Shown: piece by piece, positions 50,861-63,649 of the stretch | Numbering within the stretch: position 1 is the first letter of the stretch | Layout: each line of letters begins with the position of its first letter | Source: Hymenopus coronatus | Lineage: Eukaryota > Arthropoda > Insecta > Mantodea > Hymenopodidae | Length of the DNA stretch: 64,000 bases | Assembly (NCBI GenBank): GCA_030762935.1 | Contig: CM060895.1 | Location: 78,872,001 to 78,936,000, forward strand | Reading direction: 5' to 3' | Program-made: the position numbers and the translations under genes | The notes under the pieces: generated by a model | Told to the model about the DNA's origin: nothing | The model's input: the letters and a program-made list of their open reading frames with translations, nothing else | Database searches by the model: none

Positions 50861-51409
50861 ACAGTTTAATAGGCAATACAATATATTGTAAATGTTTCTG
50901 AATATTCGGGTAGAGTACAGTGCAAAACGAAATACAGCAGGTTATTTCTTATGAAAAAGTCTACGATTATTGATTGCCGTCTACACTTACGGCTAATTAT
51001 TCCATTTACAATTTTTTATTTTAAATAACGGTACGACAACTCACTATGCACTGCACAGAATTCAAAGAAAGACTACAGTATGTAAGATTTATATTGAAAT
51101 AAGGTCGTTTTTCTGCTGACTGACCGGCCTAGAGAATGGAGTGCATTAATGACGGTCCGAGAGGTGGAAAACTCTATCAGTCATCTTTCATTGCCTATTA
51201 CTCTCTCAGTGTCAGTTATGATTATGTTGTTACCAGTTGTACTTGTTTTTCTGGCATGAATATGTTTCGCCGTCCTTGCTGCCCTGGCTTTCGTATTGTT
51301 CCAAGCTGGTGTTGGAAAATGAGGGACAGTTGGGATTAGGAGTTAAAATTGCTAATTGTTGTGTGGATGTATTGCTATCTCTTTCTACTTACCATGTTGC
51401 AAGTTAAAA
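50861..51409. other. Intergenic, nothing recognised
   Basis: 67-codon frame 51136-51339 without motif. Confidence 0.4.
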
Positions 51410-52282
51410 AAAATCTGATGTGTTCCATTCACATGACTTTCTCTATATCTCTGCAACAGATTATTGTTAAAAAGCTTATACTTGTATTTACTTCATGCTA
51501 ATTAGCAGAAATAGTCTTATTACTTGCTTCCTTGTAAGTAGAAGTGAAATGAGGGAGTTCCATAGGTTAACATGTTAGTCAAAAGCTGGTTGCTATGTAA
51601 CTGAAGTTTCTTTGTTTGTATGGGCAGGAGTTGAGAAATTCCTGTATGAGAAAAGTATAAGTTTTTTAAGGCTGAAACAAAAAACAAGAAATATCTTAAA
51701 AATGATCAACTCCACGAAAAAATGTATATGACATAAATTGTATGTTTTAATGTGCTCTATATTTTCTGTGTGGTAAGTTTTTGTCTATTTCCTACGGTTT
51801 ACCAGTTACACAAAATTCCATAAAATTCATCCAGAATAAAGTAGTCTTTAGAGGCTATTCCCAGAAAATTCAAGATATACATATTATTTGTCAAGTATAT
51901 ATATTTAATATATGATATTTTAATCAAAATCGTTAGAGCCATTTTTTAGAAAATCAATATTTTCAAAAAGTTTTCCATGAAAGGGTAGTTTGTGGTGGTG
52001 GGATTTTCTTAAAAATCTTCGTGTCGCATCCTTGGAAGATACTGAACTTATATAGCAAGTTTTGGTTTTAACGGTCTTTTCGTTTTTGAATTATGCTGTC
52101 CACAGACACACAGACACACACATACACACAGACAGACAGACACACACAGGGACATTTTTCTAAAAATGCTTTTTTTTTTTTTTGGATTCAGGTGGTCTCA
52201 AAACATATATTTCCGGTGAAATCTCGGTATCGAATTTTTGGGTACAATGCAATACCCTCATAGTACTATAGGGAAAGTAAAA
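51410..52282 (-). repeat. H repeat, near full length
   Basis: CTGATGTGTTCCATTCACAT, GACTTTCTCTATATCTCTGC, all blocks, GACACACAGACACACACATA core, ending ACTATAGGGAAAGTAAAAAA. The palindrome has collapsed to a few bases. Confidence 0.88.
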
Positions 52283-53364
52283 AACACACAGTGAAATGAT
52301 AAAGAAACTTTGACAGGAAGCCTTTTGAAAGTGCAAATACCTTTCCATAAAAGGTACTGTTATAGCCAGCAGACCGTAGGGATTTTCTAGGTAAAGCGCT
52401 CGAGCCCTCGACCACTGAGAACGTTAAACTGTTTCCTCATCATATTTTTAAAGTATTAAAAATTTAGCAAATTATTTACAGTATTTTTATTCTTTTTTGG
52501 CCCTAAAATCGCTAATAGCGGGATTTGGAAGAGCTAAAAGCGGATAAATCTTGCAGTAAAAATTCGGAACGCCCAGGAACGTCATGTCCTTATAATTGGG
52601 AGCACAATTACTGGGTTTTACTGTATTTTCCTCAAATGAGATGTCGTTATTCGTTTTTCTTGTTGCTGGTCAAGCAAAGTGTAAAACCCATTATATTGCG
52701 AACAGCTCTTGAAAGATTTGGCTATCGCTTTAGCTTAGTGTATTCTCTTATTGGTTATATTTACAAAGAAATATGTAATAAGGGCATTTATGAAAACGTT
52801 TTTCTGCTTCAACGTTGAAGTAGTTAGAAGAATACAAGTGAAGAAAAAGAAATGACAGTAAAATAAAAATAGCTTATGTTTCTCACTGTTAAGTACCATT
52901 TTGTAGCTTTTTGCTCTTTTTCTATTTTCTTAATCTTTATCTTGCTCAGCATATTTTTCTTTTTCTGTAGGTAATGCTTTCTGTTTTTGTAAGGATGATG
53001 CATTCGTCGGAAAATGCAATTATTTTTGTTTTATCCGTGAAATCTTTGGTTTAATAGTGTATTATATAACCCAAAAACCTGGACCACAGCAGGAGATTTG
53101 CGGACATCTTTTGCTTAGTACCTCGTCTACCTTATTGGTGAATCAAATTTGCTTTTCTCTCATAGAAGTAACGTCTTGATAAGTCATTGGATCTACGGAT
53201 GTTGTAATTCTCTTGTTACCCATAATGCCGGGTCACCATCTAGTGTCGAAAGCGCCTTTAACATCTATACTTACTGCATTAGTCAAATTCTTTATGCTAT
53301 TTTGCATATACAATATTATGCTGTTCTGTTGGTAAATATAGACTGATTTGTATTGGTCTTATTA
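52283..53364. other. Intergenic; H fragment at 52695-52840
   Basis: 52695-52840 (+) reads GAAAGATTTGGCTATCGCTT, TAGCTTAGTGTATTC and AAGTAGTTAGAAGAATA as in the H 3' third. The remainder shows no motif. Confidence 0.5.
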
Positions 53365-54218
53365 CTTTTCTAGCAAGTAGTATATACGCACACAGTAGGT
53401 AGAGAAAGTAATGTATTCCATTAAAAATTCGATACCGAGATTTAACTAGATTAACATGCTTTGAATATCTCTGAATAAAAGAAAGAGTAATTTTATAAAA
53501 AATGGTCGTATGTCTGTGAACAGCATTACTCATAAACGAAAACTTGGTTATATACCAAACTTCGTATTCAAGTTAAGTATCTTCCAAGGATCCAACAGGA
53601 AGTTTTTCAGGAAAATCTCCCAACCCCAAATTAACTTTTGCATGGAAGATTCTTTGAAACTTTCAATTTTATAAAAAAACTATTTTCTAATGATTTTGAT
53701 TATATTAAAGACATTAACATGATAAAGTATATATCCTGAGTTTCTTGGCAATAAGTTCTTATGACCTCTTCAATTTTAATGGAATTTTCGTTACTGGTAA
53801 ACCGTAAGAGATAGCCAAATCTTACTATATCAACAATGTACAGTATATCTCATTAAAACACTTAATTTATGTCATATACATTTTTTCCTGGAGTTGCCCC
53901 TTTACAAGATATTCCTTATTATTGATAATACTTGATAATACTTTAACTTTTCTCATGCTGATTTTGTAAACTTCTGGCCATGCAAATAAATGAATTTCAA
54001 TCACATAGCGATAGCTTTTAAAATATTTGATTATTGCTTTAGCCTAGTGTACTCTCTTATGTCCTTTCTACTTATAAAGATAAATTAATAAAACAACTTT
54101 TCCTTCTTTTGTTTGTTTTAATTAGCATGAAGAAGAGAGAAGGATCAGCTTTTGTAAGAATAATATGTTCGCAGAATAGTTAGAGAAAGTCAGGTGAATG
54201 AAACACATCCGATGTTTT
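53365..54218 (+). repeat. H repeat, full length
   Basis: TTACTTTTCTAGCAAGTAGT, GGTAGAGAAAGTAATGTATT, 3' end TAGAGAAAGTCAGGTGAATG, AAACACATCCG. Confidence 0.82.
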
Positions 54219-54295
54219 CTATTCTTTTTTAACAGCTATAGATGTAAATACTTTACTCTACTTTTAATAAATCTACACTAGTTTGTACTGAAATT

Positions 54296-54387
54296 AGTAG
54301 GCAGAGAAGGTATTGTATTCCACCCAAAAATTCGAAGCCAAGGTTTCATGGGAAATATATGTTTTGAGGAACTTTGCGCGCACGCGC

Positions 54388-54419
<32 letters not shown>

Positions 54420-54795
54420 CTTACTACATAGAAATTCTAGTATTATTAAAATACACAACTTCTGCCATACAATTTTTGTTTAGAGCTAACCATTTCCGAG
54501 ATATTGCTTGTTATTGATTTTAAAATTTCCATGCTTAAAATTTTCTCACATGGGAAGTCATTATTCACTTTTGTTGAAGGAATTTCATTTGTATCATATA
54601 GCAATAGCTTTCAGAAGAATTTCTCTTTGTATTAGCCTAATGTATTCCCTTATTTCCCTTCTACTTATAAGGAAGCAATTAATATAACCATGCTAATATT
54701 TATTTTGATTAACATGAAGCAGAAAGAAGAATATGCTTTTATAAGAATAATTTGTTGCAAAATAGATAGGGAAATTATATGAACTAAGTACATTA
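54296..54795 (+). repeat. H repeat with collapsed core
   Basis: GGCAGAGAAGGTATTGTATT start; the region between the GT core and TTACTACATAGAAATTC is deleted; the 3' end is degraded near 54775. Confidence 0.75.
54376..54419. repeat. (GC)n(GT)n alternating purine-pyrimidine tract
   Basis: GCGCGCACGCGCGCG followed by about 14 GT units. Confidence 0.9.
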
Positions 54796-56184
54796 AATTC
54801 TTTTAAATGTAAATATGGTGTAATGTTCTATCATTCATTGGGTTCTACAGAAACTTTCCTTCTATATTTATTAAGCTGATATGTCTTAACTTTGTAGTCT
54901 TTAACATTTTCTTTCACAGTGATGAAAGCATGATTACTGAAGCTTTACACATATTTGGGAAGGATCCCTTAGTTAGAAATTCGTAGTATGTTTGTATAGT
55001 ATTTCCTATAATTAGGAAAATAGCCGAATGTTCGTAGAAGGATCTTTTCTACCGGCGCTTTTTTGCGGATGAATTTTCTTCAATATCACTGTATGAATTA
55101 TTTATCATCCTGTATATTTATGTCTTCCTTTATCAATTCTCAAATTTACTTCTGTTATTGGCTGTTGGGCAATCGATTGTAATCTAGATATGCACCGGTT
55201 TAGCAACATGGGATTTCTGAGAATGGATTATGAGTTCGATTCTTGTTCGGGGTTGCTGGGATCATTTTTCTTATACATGTAGTGTACAACACGGATGGTT
55301 CATTTTCATTTTCTTTGTTTAAAGTCTTTATTTTCCGACACCTTTCTGCAATTAATTTACCCTCACTACACACACACTCACACACATTGCCTATTGTTAT
55401 TTTATTTAAAGCGCGCCCATGTAAATTATTGGATACTTGTTAATAAATTATTTCGTATACTTGGAATCTCATTTGTCTATGCATTTTTAATAACTTGACT
55501 CGACCATCTCAACACAGGTATAATCTACGACTTCTACTCCGACAAGGTGTGTAATGGCTGATTTCAACTAAAACTGTCTTTTTTTTTAATATTTTTAAGT
55601 TGTGTTTATTTGACATGTTCTTCTTCGATTCTTGCTCCACTATGTGACTGATATTTCGTTTATAATTAGTTTGTTTAAGAAGCCGCTTATGTACTTGTTA
55701 AGTTGCAGTGAATTTCTGTCCCTTCGTGTCGAATTTTCACTATATTTCCCTGCGGGCGGGTTGACTGACCAACCCTTCCTACCTCGCCATTGTTTTACTT
55801 CTGGACCCTAGCAGTTGGCGCATTCATTTGCTTCAAAATATTTTTTATCATTTACGAATGATTTTATTCACCGTTTCTTCCTTAATATTATTGTTACTGT
55901 CATGATTGTTATTATCCCAACCATTATAAGGTTTGGTATGCGAAACGTGCTCTGTAAGTTTTTATCTGGAATAAAGTGTTGGGTCATGAAACCTATTTTA
56001 CTCGCAATATCAGGAATGAATGCTCCATCTGCTTTTGGAGCGACATTAGAATTGTTAGGCGTCACAGCTTTCCAAAGACTATTTTATATAAAATTCCACG
56101 GACTGTTAAGTTACAGTGCAGCATTTCTTTGAGAAAGAACATTTCTCACTTTGTAGTTTCACCTGGTATATTCGCTTACCTTCC
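54796..56184. other. Intergenic; SB-like head at 55195-55260
   Basis: GGTTTAGCAACATGGGATTT followed by TGAGTTCGATTCTTG resembles the SB head. A 105-codon hydrophobic frame (55815-56132, +) has no family match that I recognise. Confidence 0.4.
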
Positions 56185-56788
56185 TATTCATGTGAAACAA
56201 TTAGGTTCGGTTTGCTTTGCATAGTTCCATTTGAGAAAGGTTAGGCAATTTAAAATTCAGTTAATAATGATAGATAAATATCTCGAAAGCAGTTTACTCT
56301 ATAAGAAAAACGTATATGACCGGAATTATGTTTTTTAAAGAGATTTACATTTTTTGTGTAGTAAGTTTTTGTCTATCTCTTACGGTTTAACCGTTATGCA
56401 AAATTCTGCTAAATTCATCCAGAATAAAGAGCTCCTCAGAGGTTATTCCCAGAAAATCCAACACACACACATGTGTATATATATTTTTTTATTTTTATGT
56501 AAATATCTTAAATATACGGTATTTTAATCAAAATTGTTAGTCATTTTTGAGAAAATCGAAAATTTCAATTTTTTTCAATGTAAAGGATAGTTTGATATGC
56601 AAGCATTTCCTCCAACGGCGCACACATTGACCTTCTTTTAAATATGTAATTTTTTTTTTATTCAGGGATCTCAAACATATATTTATGGTGAAATCTCGGT
56701 ATCAATTTTGGGTGGAAAATAATATCTTCTCGATCTATAATACCTATCTATCTATGTACATAGTACATATGCGCTAGAGAAAGTACAA
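56185..56788 (-). repeat. H repeat, tandem unit
   Basis: From CATGTGAAACAATTAGG to TACATAGTACATATGCGCTA and GAGAAAGTACAAATC, which is the start of the next unit. Confidence 0.8.
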
Positions 56789-57810
56789 ATCTGAAATGTT
56801 CCATTCACATGACTTTCTCTACTTCTCTGCAACAAATTATTGTTAAAAAGCTTGGGCGTTTATTTATTTCATGCTAATCGAGTAAAAATTAGCAGAAATA
56901 ATCTTCATACTTGCTTCCTTGTAAGTAAAAGCGAAATAATGGAGTACCATAGGTTAAAGTCATAGACAAAAACTGGTTTGCAATGTCACTGAAGTTCCTT
57001 TATTTGTATTGGACAGGAGCTGAAAAACTTCTGTATGAGAAAAGTAGAAGTTTTTGAAGCTTTTTTTTTTTTTTTTTTTTGCATTTTTTGTATGGTAAGA
57101 TTTTATCTATCTCTTACGGTTTAGCAGTTATGCAAAATTCCGTAAAATTCACTCAGAATAAAGTAGTCTTCAGAGGCTTTTCCCAGAAAATTCAAAATAT
57201 ACATTTTATTTGTCAGGTAAACATGTTTAAATTACAGTATTTTAATCAAAATCGTTACAGCTGTTATACAGAAAATCATCATTTTCGAAAAAAGTTCCAT
57301 CTAAAGGACAATTTGGGTTAGGGGGATTTTTCTCAAAATTTTCGTGTCGCATCCCTGGAAGATACTAAACTTAAATACCAAGTTTGATATTTTACCGACT
57401 TTTCGTTGTTTAGTTATCGTGTTCACAGACATATGGACAGGCCGCGCCGTGGCCAAGTGGTTAGACTATTCGCCTCTTACCTAGATGGTCCGGCTTCGAT
57501 CCCAAGCGACCGCATGTGAGATTTGTGGTGGGTTTTCTCCGGGTCCTCCGGTTTCCCCCGCCATCGTATTCCACCGGTGCTCCACCTTCATTCCATCTAT
57601 CACCAGTGTCATCGCCAGCGATGCCGTAAGTTGTAAAAGCGGGCGTTAAACACTACAAAAAAAGAAAAGACAAACGGACACACACACACACTTGGACTTT
57701 TTTGGATACGGGTGACCCTAAAACGTATATTTCTGGTGAAATCTGGGTATCGCATTTTTGGGTGGAGTGCAATACCTTCTCTATACACTATGTACGTGTA
57801 GAGAAACTAA
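56789..57810 (-). repeat. H repeat, split by SINE S2
   Basis: TGAAATGTTCCATTCACATG to GAGTTATCGTG-like block at 57420, then S2, then GACACACACACACTTGGAC to CTATACACTATGTACGTGTA. T20 run at 57061 with a local deletion. Confidence 0.85.
57440..57668 (+). mobile_element. SINE S2, best copy
   Basis: A box TGGCCAAGTGG (57450), B box GGCTTCGATCCC (57492), then CGACCGCATGTGAGATTTGT, GTTTTCTCCGGGTCCTCCGG, TTTCCCCC, TCCACCGGTGCTCCACCTTC, GTCATCGCCAGCGATGCC and an A-rich end. GACATATGGACA before and GACAAACGGACA after look like a target duplication, although H itself is repetitive at this place. Confidence 0.85.
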
Positions 57811-58455
57811 TAAAATAAGGAGATGCGAATATATACCTACTGTGCGATTAGCAGCACACCATCGGAAAATATATTTTGGAAAACAACTTAATCGCTATGG
57901 GTGGAAGGATTTGTTGTTGGTATTCACCACATTCTTCAGGAATACTGGCCAGTGTACCAACATAACGCGCCAGTGAAGAAAGGTACACTCATCATATCAG
58001 TGTTTTAATTACAAAACACATTCCTGGCCATGTTGTGTTTTTTTCTCTCGCTCTGCGGTGGCTTTGTGACAGAACGTTATTAAAGCCCGGCCCATCCCTT
58101 CCTCAGCAATAACAGCTACTTCAGACTACAAATGGAGCAAAAACCCTACTGAGAAGTCGTTATAATTTCCGCAATAAAAATTTAATTTATAAAGCTGCCG
58201 TAACATGCACGCAAAAAGCAGTAACTCCAGTAATAAATGCTTCTGTGCAGACAAATTACAAAACATTTGCGCATTCTTTAGCAAAAGCTTTGAGAAAGAA
58301 TTACACAATTATACACAGATCCTGCATCGACTTTAATGAAACTGTAATATGTAATATTTGGAATGTTTAATGCATTTGTCTGCTTCAATTTTGTAAAACA
58401 ATGCTTCAATTTTGATTTCATCTAAGCTCGTGAGCAGAAACGCGCAAAATATGAA
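57811..58455. other. Intergenic, nothing recognised
   Basis: No motif. Confidence 0.4.
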
Positions 58456-59295
58456 ACAAAATCTGATCTGTTCCATTCACATGACTTTCTCTGCATTTCT
58501 GCAACAAATTATTGTTAAAAAGCTTATTCTTCTATTTACTTAATGCTAATCCAGAAAAAGAAATAGCAGAAACAGTCTTGTTACTTGCTTCCATGTAAGT
58601 AGAAGGGAAATAAGGAAGTACCATAGATTAAAATAGCTGGTGGCTATGTGGTTGTAGTTCCTTTGTATGGACATGAATTGACAAATTCCTGTATGAGGAA
58701 AGTATAAATATTTTAAAGCTGAAACCAATAACAAGGAATATCTAAAAAATGATAAACTTCAAGAAAAATATGTATATAACATGAATTGTGTGTTTTCATG
58801 AGCTCTATATTTTCTTTTAAGTTAGTTTTTGTCTATCTCTTATGTTTTACTAGATATGAAAAATTCCGTAAAATTCATCCAGAATAAAGTATTCTTCAGA
58901 GGCTGTTCCTAAAAAGTTCAAGATATACATTTCATTTATCAGATAAATATCTTTAATATACGACATTTTAATCAAAATCGTTAGAGTCATTTTTCAGAAA
59001 ATCATAATTTTCGAAAAATGTTCCATGTAATTTGGGAGTGCGGTATTTTATTGAAAATCTTTGTGTCGCATGCTTAGAACATACCAAATGTAAATATCAA
59101 GTTTGGTATTTAACGGTCTTTTCGTTTTTGAGCTGTGCTGTCCACAAACCACGTTCATAAATGGACCTTTTTCTAAAAATGTTTTTTTTTGATTCAGGGG
59201 ACCCAAAATATGTATTTCCAGTGAAATTTTAGTATCGATTTTTTGGGTGCAAGACAACACCTTCTCTATACACTATATACATAGTGTATAAAATA
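58456..59295 (-). repeat. H repeat, full length
   Basis: CTGATCTGTTCCATTCACAT to CTCTATACACTATATACATA and GTGTATAA. Confidence 0.85.
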
Positions 59296-59364
59296 TTGCT
59301 GTACTTTAATATTTTAGGCTTGAAAGACTTTTGTGCATATTTGATGATAAAATATCAAATGAAA

Positions 59365-59948
59365 AAAAGCTGTTGTGCTCCATTCAAATAACTTTTTTTT
59401 AAACAAAGTATTCTTGCTAAAGCTTACGCTTACATCTATGGCTAATCAATATAAGCATTAGTAGAAATCGATTTATTGCTTGCAAGTACCATGGAATGGT
59501 GAAACCACAGCTGGTCGCTAATTGATAACAATGAAATTCCGTTGTCTTTGCATGGTTAGAAATAAAATAAATAAACATTTTCGATTTGAGAAAAAGTATA
59601 ACTAAAACAAAAGGTATTCAAAATAAATCGATTGCATTTACGAATTCTGCATTTTAGTGTAGCAAGATTTTGTCTATATCTTACGGTTTAGCAACTATGC
59701 AAAAGTCGTTCCAAACGAAGTGAATTTCATAGGTTATTTCTATGAAATACAAGATATATATTTCAATTCTCACAAAAATATCTTTAACCACGGCATTTTA
59801 TTTACAATCGTTAGAGACATTTTTGAAAAAATATCTTTTTTTTTAAAATGTTCCACGTAATAAGTAATTTGGCGCTGTGAAATCTCTTGAAGCTCTTCGT
59901 GGTCTATGCTTGAAACATTGTGAACTTAAATAACAAGTTTTAATGGAT
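59365..59948 (-). repeat. H repeat, diverged
   Basis: GTGCTCCATTCAAATAACTT, ATGGCTAATCAATATAAGC, to CTTAAATAACAAGTTTTAA. Confidence 0.7.
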
Positions 59949-60610
59949 TTTTACTTGCTTTACGCGAAGCATGTCCATAGTAGATAGAGAAAATATTGTA
60001 TTGCACCCAAAAATTCGATACCGAGATTTCACCAGAAATACATGTTTTGAGATCCAGTGAATCCAAAAAAGGATTTTTAGAAACAGGTCCGTGCTTTTTG
60101 TGTCTATGTGTTCTTTCTCTCTTTCCCTTTCTCTATCTCTCTCTCTCTCTTTCTCTCAGTCTGTGTGTCTGAGGGCAGCATAGCTCAAGAACGAAGTTAA
60201 AAATCAAACTTGGTATTTGAGTTCATTATCTTCCAAGGATGTGACGCGAAAATTTTCAAGAAAATTTCCACCGAACTACTTTTTACATGAAATATTTTTC
60301 AAATCTTTTGATTTTCTTAAAAATGGCTCTAATGGTTTCGATTAAAATGCATATGTTAAAGATGCTTTTATGATAAATGAAATGTGTATCTTGAATATTC
60401 TGGGAATAACTTCTGAAGACCTCTTCATTCTAGATGAATTCTGTATAACTAGTAAACCGCAGGAGACAAAAGTTTACTACTCAAAAAATGTAAATCTCTT
60501 TAAAACACTATATGTGTCATAGATATTATTGTAGAGTTAACTATTTCCAAGATTTTCCTTGTTATTTGGTTTCAGTTTTAGACTACTTTAAATTTTCGAT
60601 ACTATAATGT
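59949..60610 (+). repeat. H repeat, head to head with the previous copy
   Basis: TTACTTGCTTTACGCGAAGC, GATAGAGAAAATATTG, ACCCAAAAATTCGATACCGA, a CT-rich core at 60110-60160, ending near TTTCAGTTTTAGACTAC. Confidence 0.75.
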
Positions 60611-60654
60611 CACATAAATACATGTTTTGAGAACCCTAAATCTAAAAACAATTT

Positions 60655-61340
60655 TACGTTCTCTACTTAGTAGATAGTATATAGGTAGAAAGGGTATTAG
60701 AAACATGTGTGTGCTTGTCTGTGAGCAGCATAACACAAAAACGAAAAAGTCGGTTAAATACCAAACTCAGTATCTTCAAAGAATATCATCTGAAGATTTT
60801 GAAGAAAATCTCCCCTACCCCCCCCCCAACTATCGTCTATGTGCTTTTGATTAAAATGTTCAAGATATTTTCAGAAAAAAGATACGTATATCTTGAATTA
60901 TCTGGGTATAGCCTCTTAACAGCAAGAGATAGACAACAACTTACTGCACAAAAATGTAGATCTCATTAAAGCGCACAGTTAATCCCATGTATGTTTTTTT
61001 CTAGAGTTAGCCGTTTCCGACATATTCCTTGTTATTTGTTTCAATTTTAAACTTCGTTTCTCAAGAGGGAAGTCAAGTATAGTTTTACTTCCGGAAAAAC
61101 AAAAGAGAACCATATTTCAATTGTTTCATATAGCGATAGCTTTTAAAAGATTGGACTATCGCTTTAGCTTAGTGTATTGCCCTATTTCCCTTCTACTTAT
61201 AAGAAAGCAAGTAATAAGACCAATTCTGCTAATGCTTATCTAGATTAGCATGAAGATGATCTAGATAAAAGAATAGAAAAATAATCTTTTGTAAAAAAGA
61301 TTTGTTTGTGGAGCAGCTAGAGGATGAAACGCATCAGATT
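60655..61340 (+). repeat. H repeat, 5' block rearranged
   Basis: ACGTTCTCTACTTAGTAGAT, AGGTAGAAAGGGTATTAG, GTGTGTGCTTGTCTGTGAGC, to GATGAAACGCATCAGATTTT. Confidence 0.72.
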
Positions 61341-62045
61341 TTAGAAAAAAGTTCACGGTGTGTCTGTCTGAACAAAATAACTCGAAATGAAAAGTTAGTT
61401 AAATGCAGAACTTGATAATCAAATTCAATATGCGACACTAAGATTTTTAAGAAAATCCCGCACCCCAAACTAACCTTTACTTGGAAAAATGTTCGAAAAC
61501 ATTTATTTTCTCAAATATTGCTCTAAGGGTTTCGATTAAAATACCACAAGGTAAAGTTATTTACACGACAAAAAATGTATATCTTGCATTTTATGGGAAT
61601 AGCCTCTGAAGACCTCTTTATTCCAGATGATTTTTGCATAACCGTAAACGGTACGAGTAGACTAAAACTTACTCTACAAAAAAGTAAAACTCGTTAAAAT
61701 ACACAATTTATGTCACTCACATATAGAGTTAACAATTTCCGAGATATTGCATGTTATTTGTTTCAATTTTATAATACTTAAAACTTTTCTCAAACGGGTA
61801 TTTTACATTCCGCTTTCTTTTATTTTACTCCTGGCTATGCAAATATCAATTTTGTCTAGGTGTTCGTTGCCAGGAAAACTTCAGCTCTTATTTCTAATAT
61901 CATATAGCATCATATAGCAATCAGCTTTTACAAGATTACTATTGGATTAGCCTAGTGTACTCCCTTATTTTCGTTCTACTTGTAAGGAATTAAGTAATAA
62001 GACCTTTTCTACTAATGCTTATTTTGAGAGAAGAATAAGTTTCTC
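61341..62045 (+). repeat. H repeat lacking its 5' end
   Basis: Begins in the core (AAAAAAGTTCACGGTGTGTC) and ends at GAGAGAAGAATAAGTTT. Confidence 0.72.
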
Positions 62046-62049
62046 CTTA

Positions 62050-62345
62050 ATGAGAGGTATATGTTTGTGTAGTGAGTTTTTGTGTCCTCTAGCTATATAA
62101 TATGATACAAAATTTCTTCGAATAAAGACGCCTCACCATTTCTTCTCAGATAACTCCAGATATGAACTTAATTGTTATTTAAATGTGTTAAACATATACT
62201 TGAATAAAATTATTAAGAGCCATTTTAGAGAAAACCAAAATTTCTGAAACGCTTTAATTCAAAGTGTAGTTTGGGATGGGGAGGTTTCCTTGAAAATCTT
62301 CGCGTCGCATCTATGGAATACACTGACCCTAATTCCAAGTATTTG
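62050..62345 (-). repeat. H repeat middle fragment
   Basis: TGTGTAGTGAGTTTTTGTG, TTCTTCGAATAAAGACGCC, GTGTAGTTTGGGATGGGGAG, CTTCGCGTCGCATCTATGGA. Confidence 0.65.
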
Positions 62346-62394
62346 TCTCAAATTTTGATTAGGGTTAATCTGGTCATAGACGAGCTTGCGCGCA

Positions 62395-63197
62395 CATTTT
62401 TACTTTCTATAGCAAATATGTACAAGTTAGTAGGTAGGGAAGGTATTGTATTCCATTAAAACTTCAATACCAAGATTTCACCGGGATTACATATTTAAGA
62501 GTGCCCTGAATGAAATAAAACTCTTTTTGTTATTTTAGAAAAAGTTCCATCCATGTTTGTCCCTATGTGGGTCTGTATTTGGACGGCATACTAAAATATG
62601 AGAATTTGTTAAATACCAAATTTAGTATTTAAGCTCAATAACTTCCAAATATGCGACCGAAAATTTTCAGGCAAATCTCGTTAAACAACTATCCTCTACA
62701 TGGAACATTTTTCGAAAGATTTGATTTTATCAAATTGACTATAATCATATTTATTGAAATACTATATGTTTAAAATATTTAATAAGCAGAGAAATGTATG
62801 TCTTGAATTTTCTGAGAATAGCCTCTGAAGGCTTATTTATTCTGGAAGACTTTTGTATAACTGGAAAACTGTAAGAAATATCCAAAAATGAAGATATCGT
62901 TAAATTATACTATTTATATCAAACACAATTTCTTTTAGAGTTAACCATTTCCAAAATATTCCTTGTTATTGGTTTCAATTTTAAACTACTTAACTCTTCT
63001 CAAACGGAAAGTCATCTTTCGTTACATCTATCTTTTGTTTTACTCCTCGTCTTTACAAGGAAGCAAATAATAAGACAATTTATGCACAATTTTATATCGA
63101 TTAGCATGAAGTAGGTAGAAAAATAGGCTTTTTAACAATAATTTGTTACAGAGATGTAGAGAAAATAATGTGAATGGAACACATAAGATTTTTAATC
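62395..63197 (+). repeat. H repeat, near full length
   Basis: CATTTTTACTTTCTATAGCA, GGTAGGGAAGGTATTGTATT, to GATGTAGAGAAAATAATGTG and AATGGAACACATAAG. Confidence 0.82.
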
Positions 63198-63601
63198 AAG
63201 GCCCACAAAACAGTATTTGATAGAAGCACTATATCGAATTGTTGTGTGAAATGCAGTAATTCTAGTGGTATTAGTTTTAAAGGTAATATATTTGTGGTAA
63301 GGTCGGTGTAGCGAACTAGACACAGAAAGTTTTTATTTTACATAAATTCTTTTGTCATTTTGACGCTAGAGACTGAAGCATAACATCTTTTCATGTTCAC
63401 GCTAAATTTGAAATAGAAATTTGCTCACTTTGTGCTAGTTTGAAGTAGCAATCGACTCTTATTTCAGGGCGTTTTAAAGGGTTTGTTGGGGTTTACCGAC
63501 CCAGAATACTTGGCGATTTCTGAAATAATCCACCACTAGGAAATTTGTGAAATTGTAAGTTATTCACAATTATCGCGTACAATTCTTATGCGAAATTGCA
63601 A

Positions 63602-63649
<48 letters not shown>

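Noticed and set aside
55815..56132. 105-codon hydrophobic frame as a membrane protein or second OR exon
   Set aside because: No OR motif, no splice context in register, single unconserved frame.
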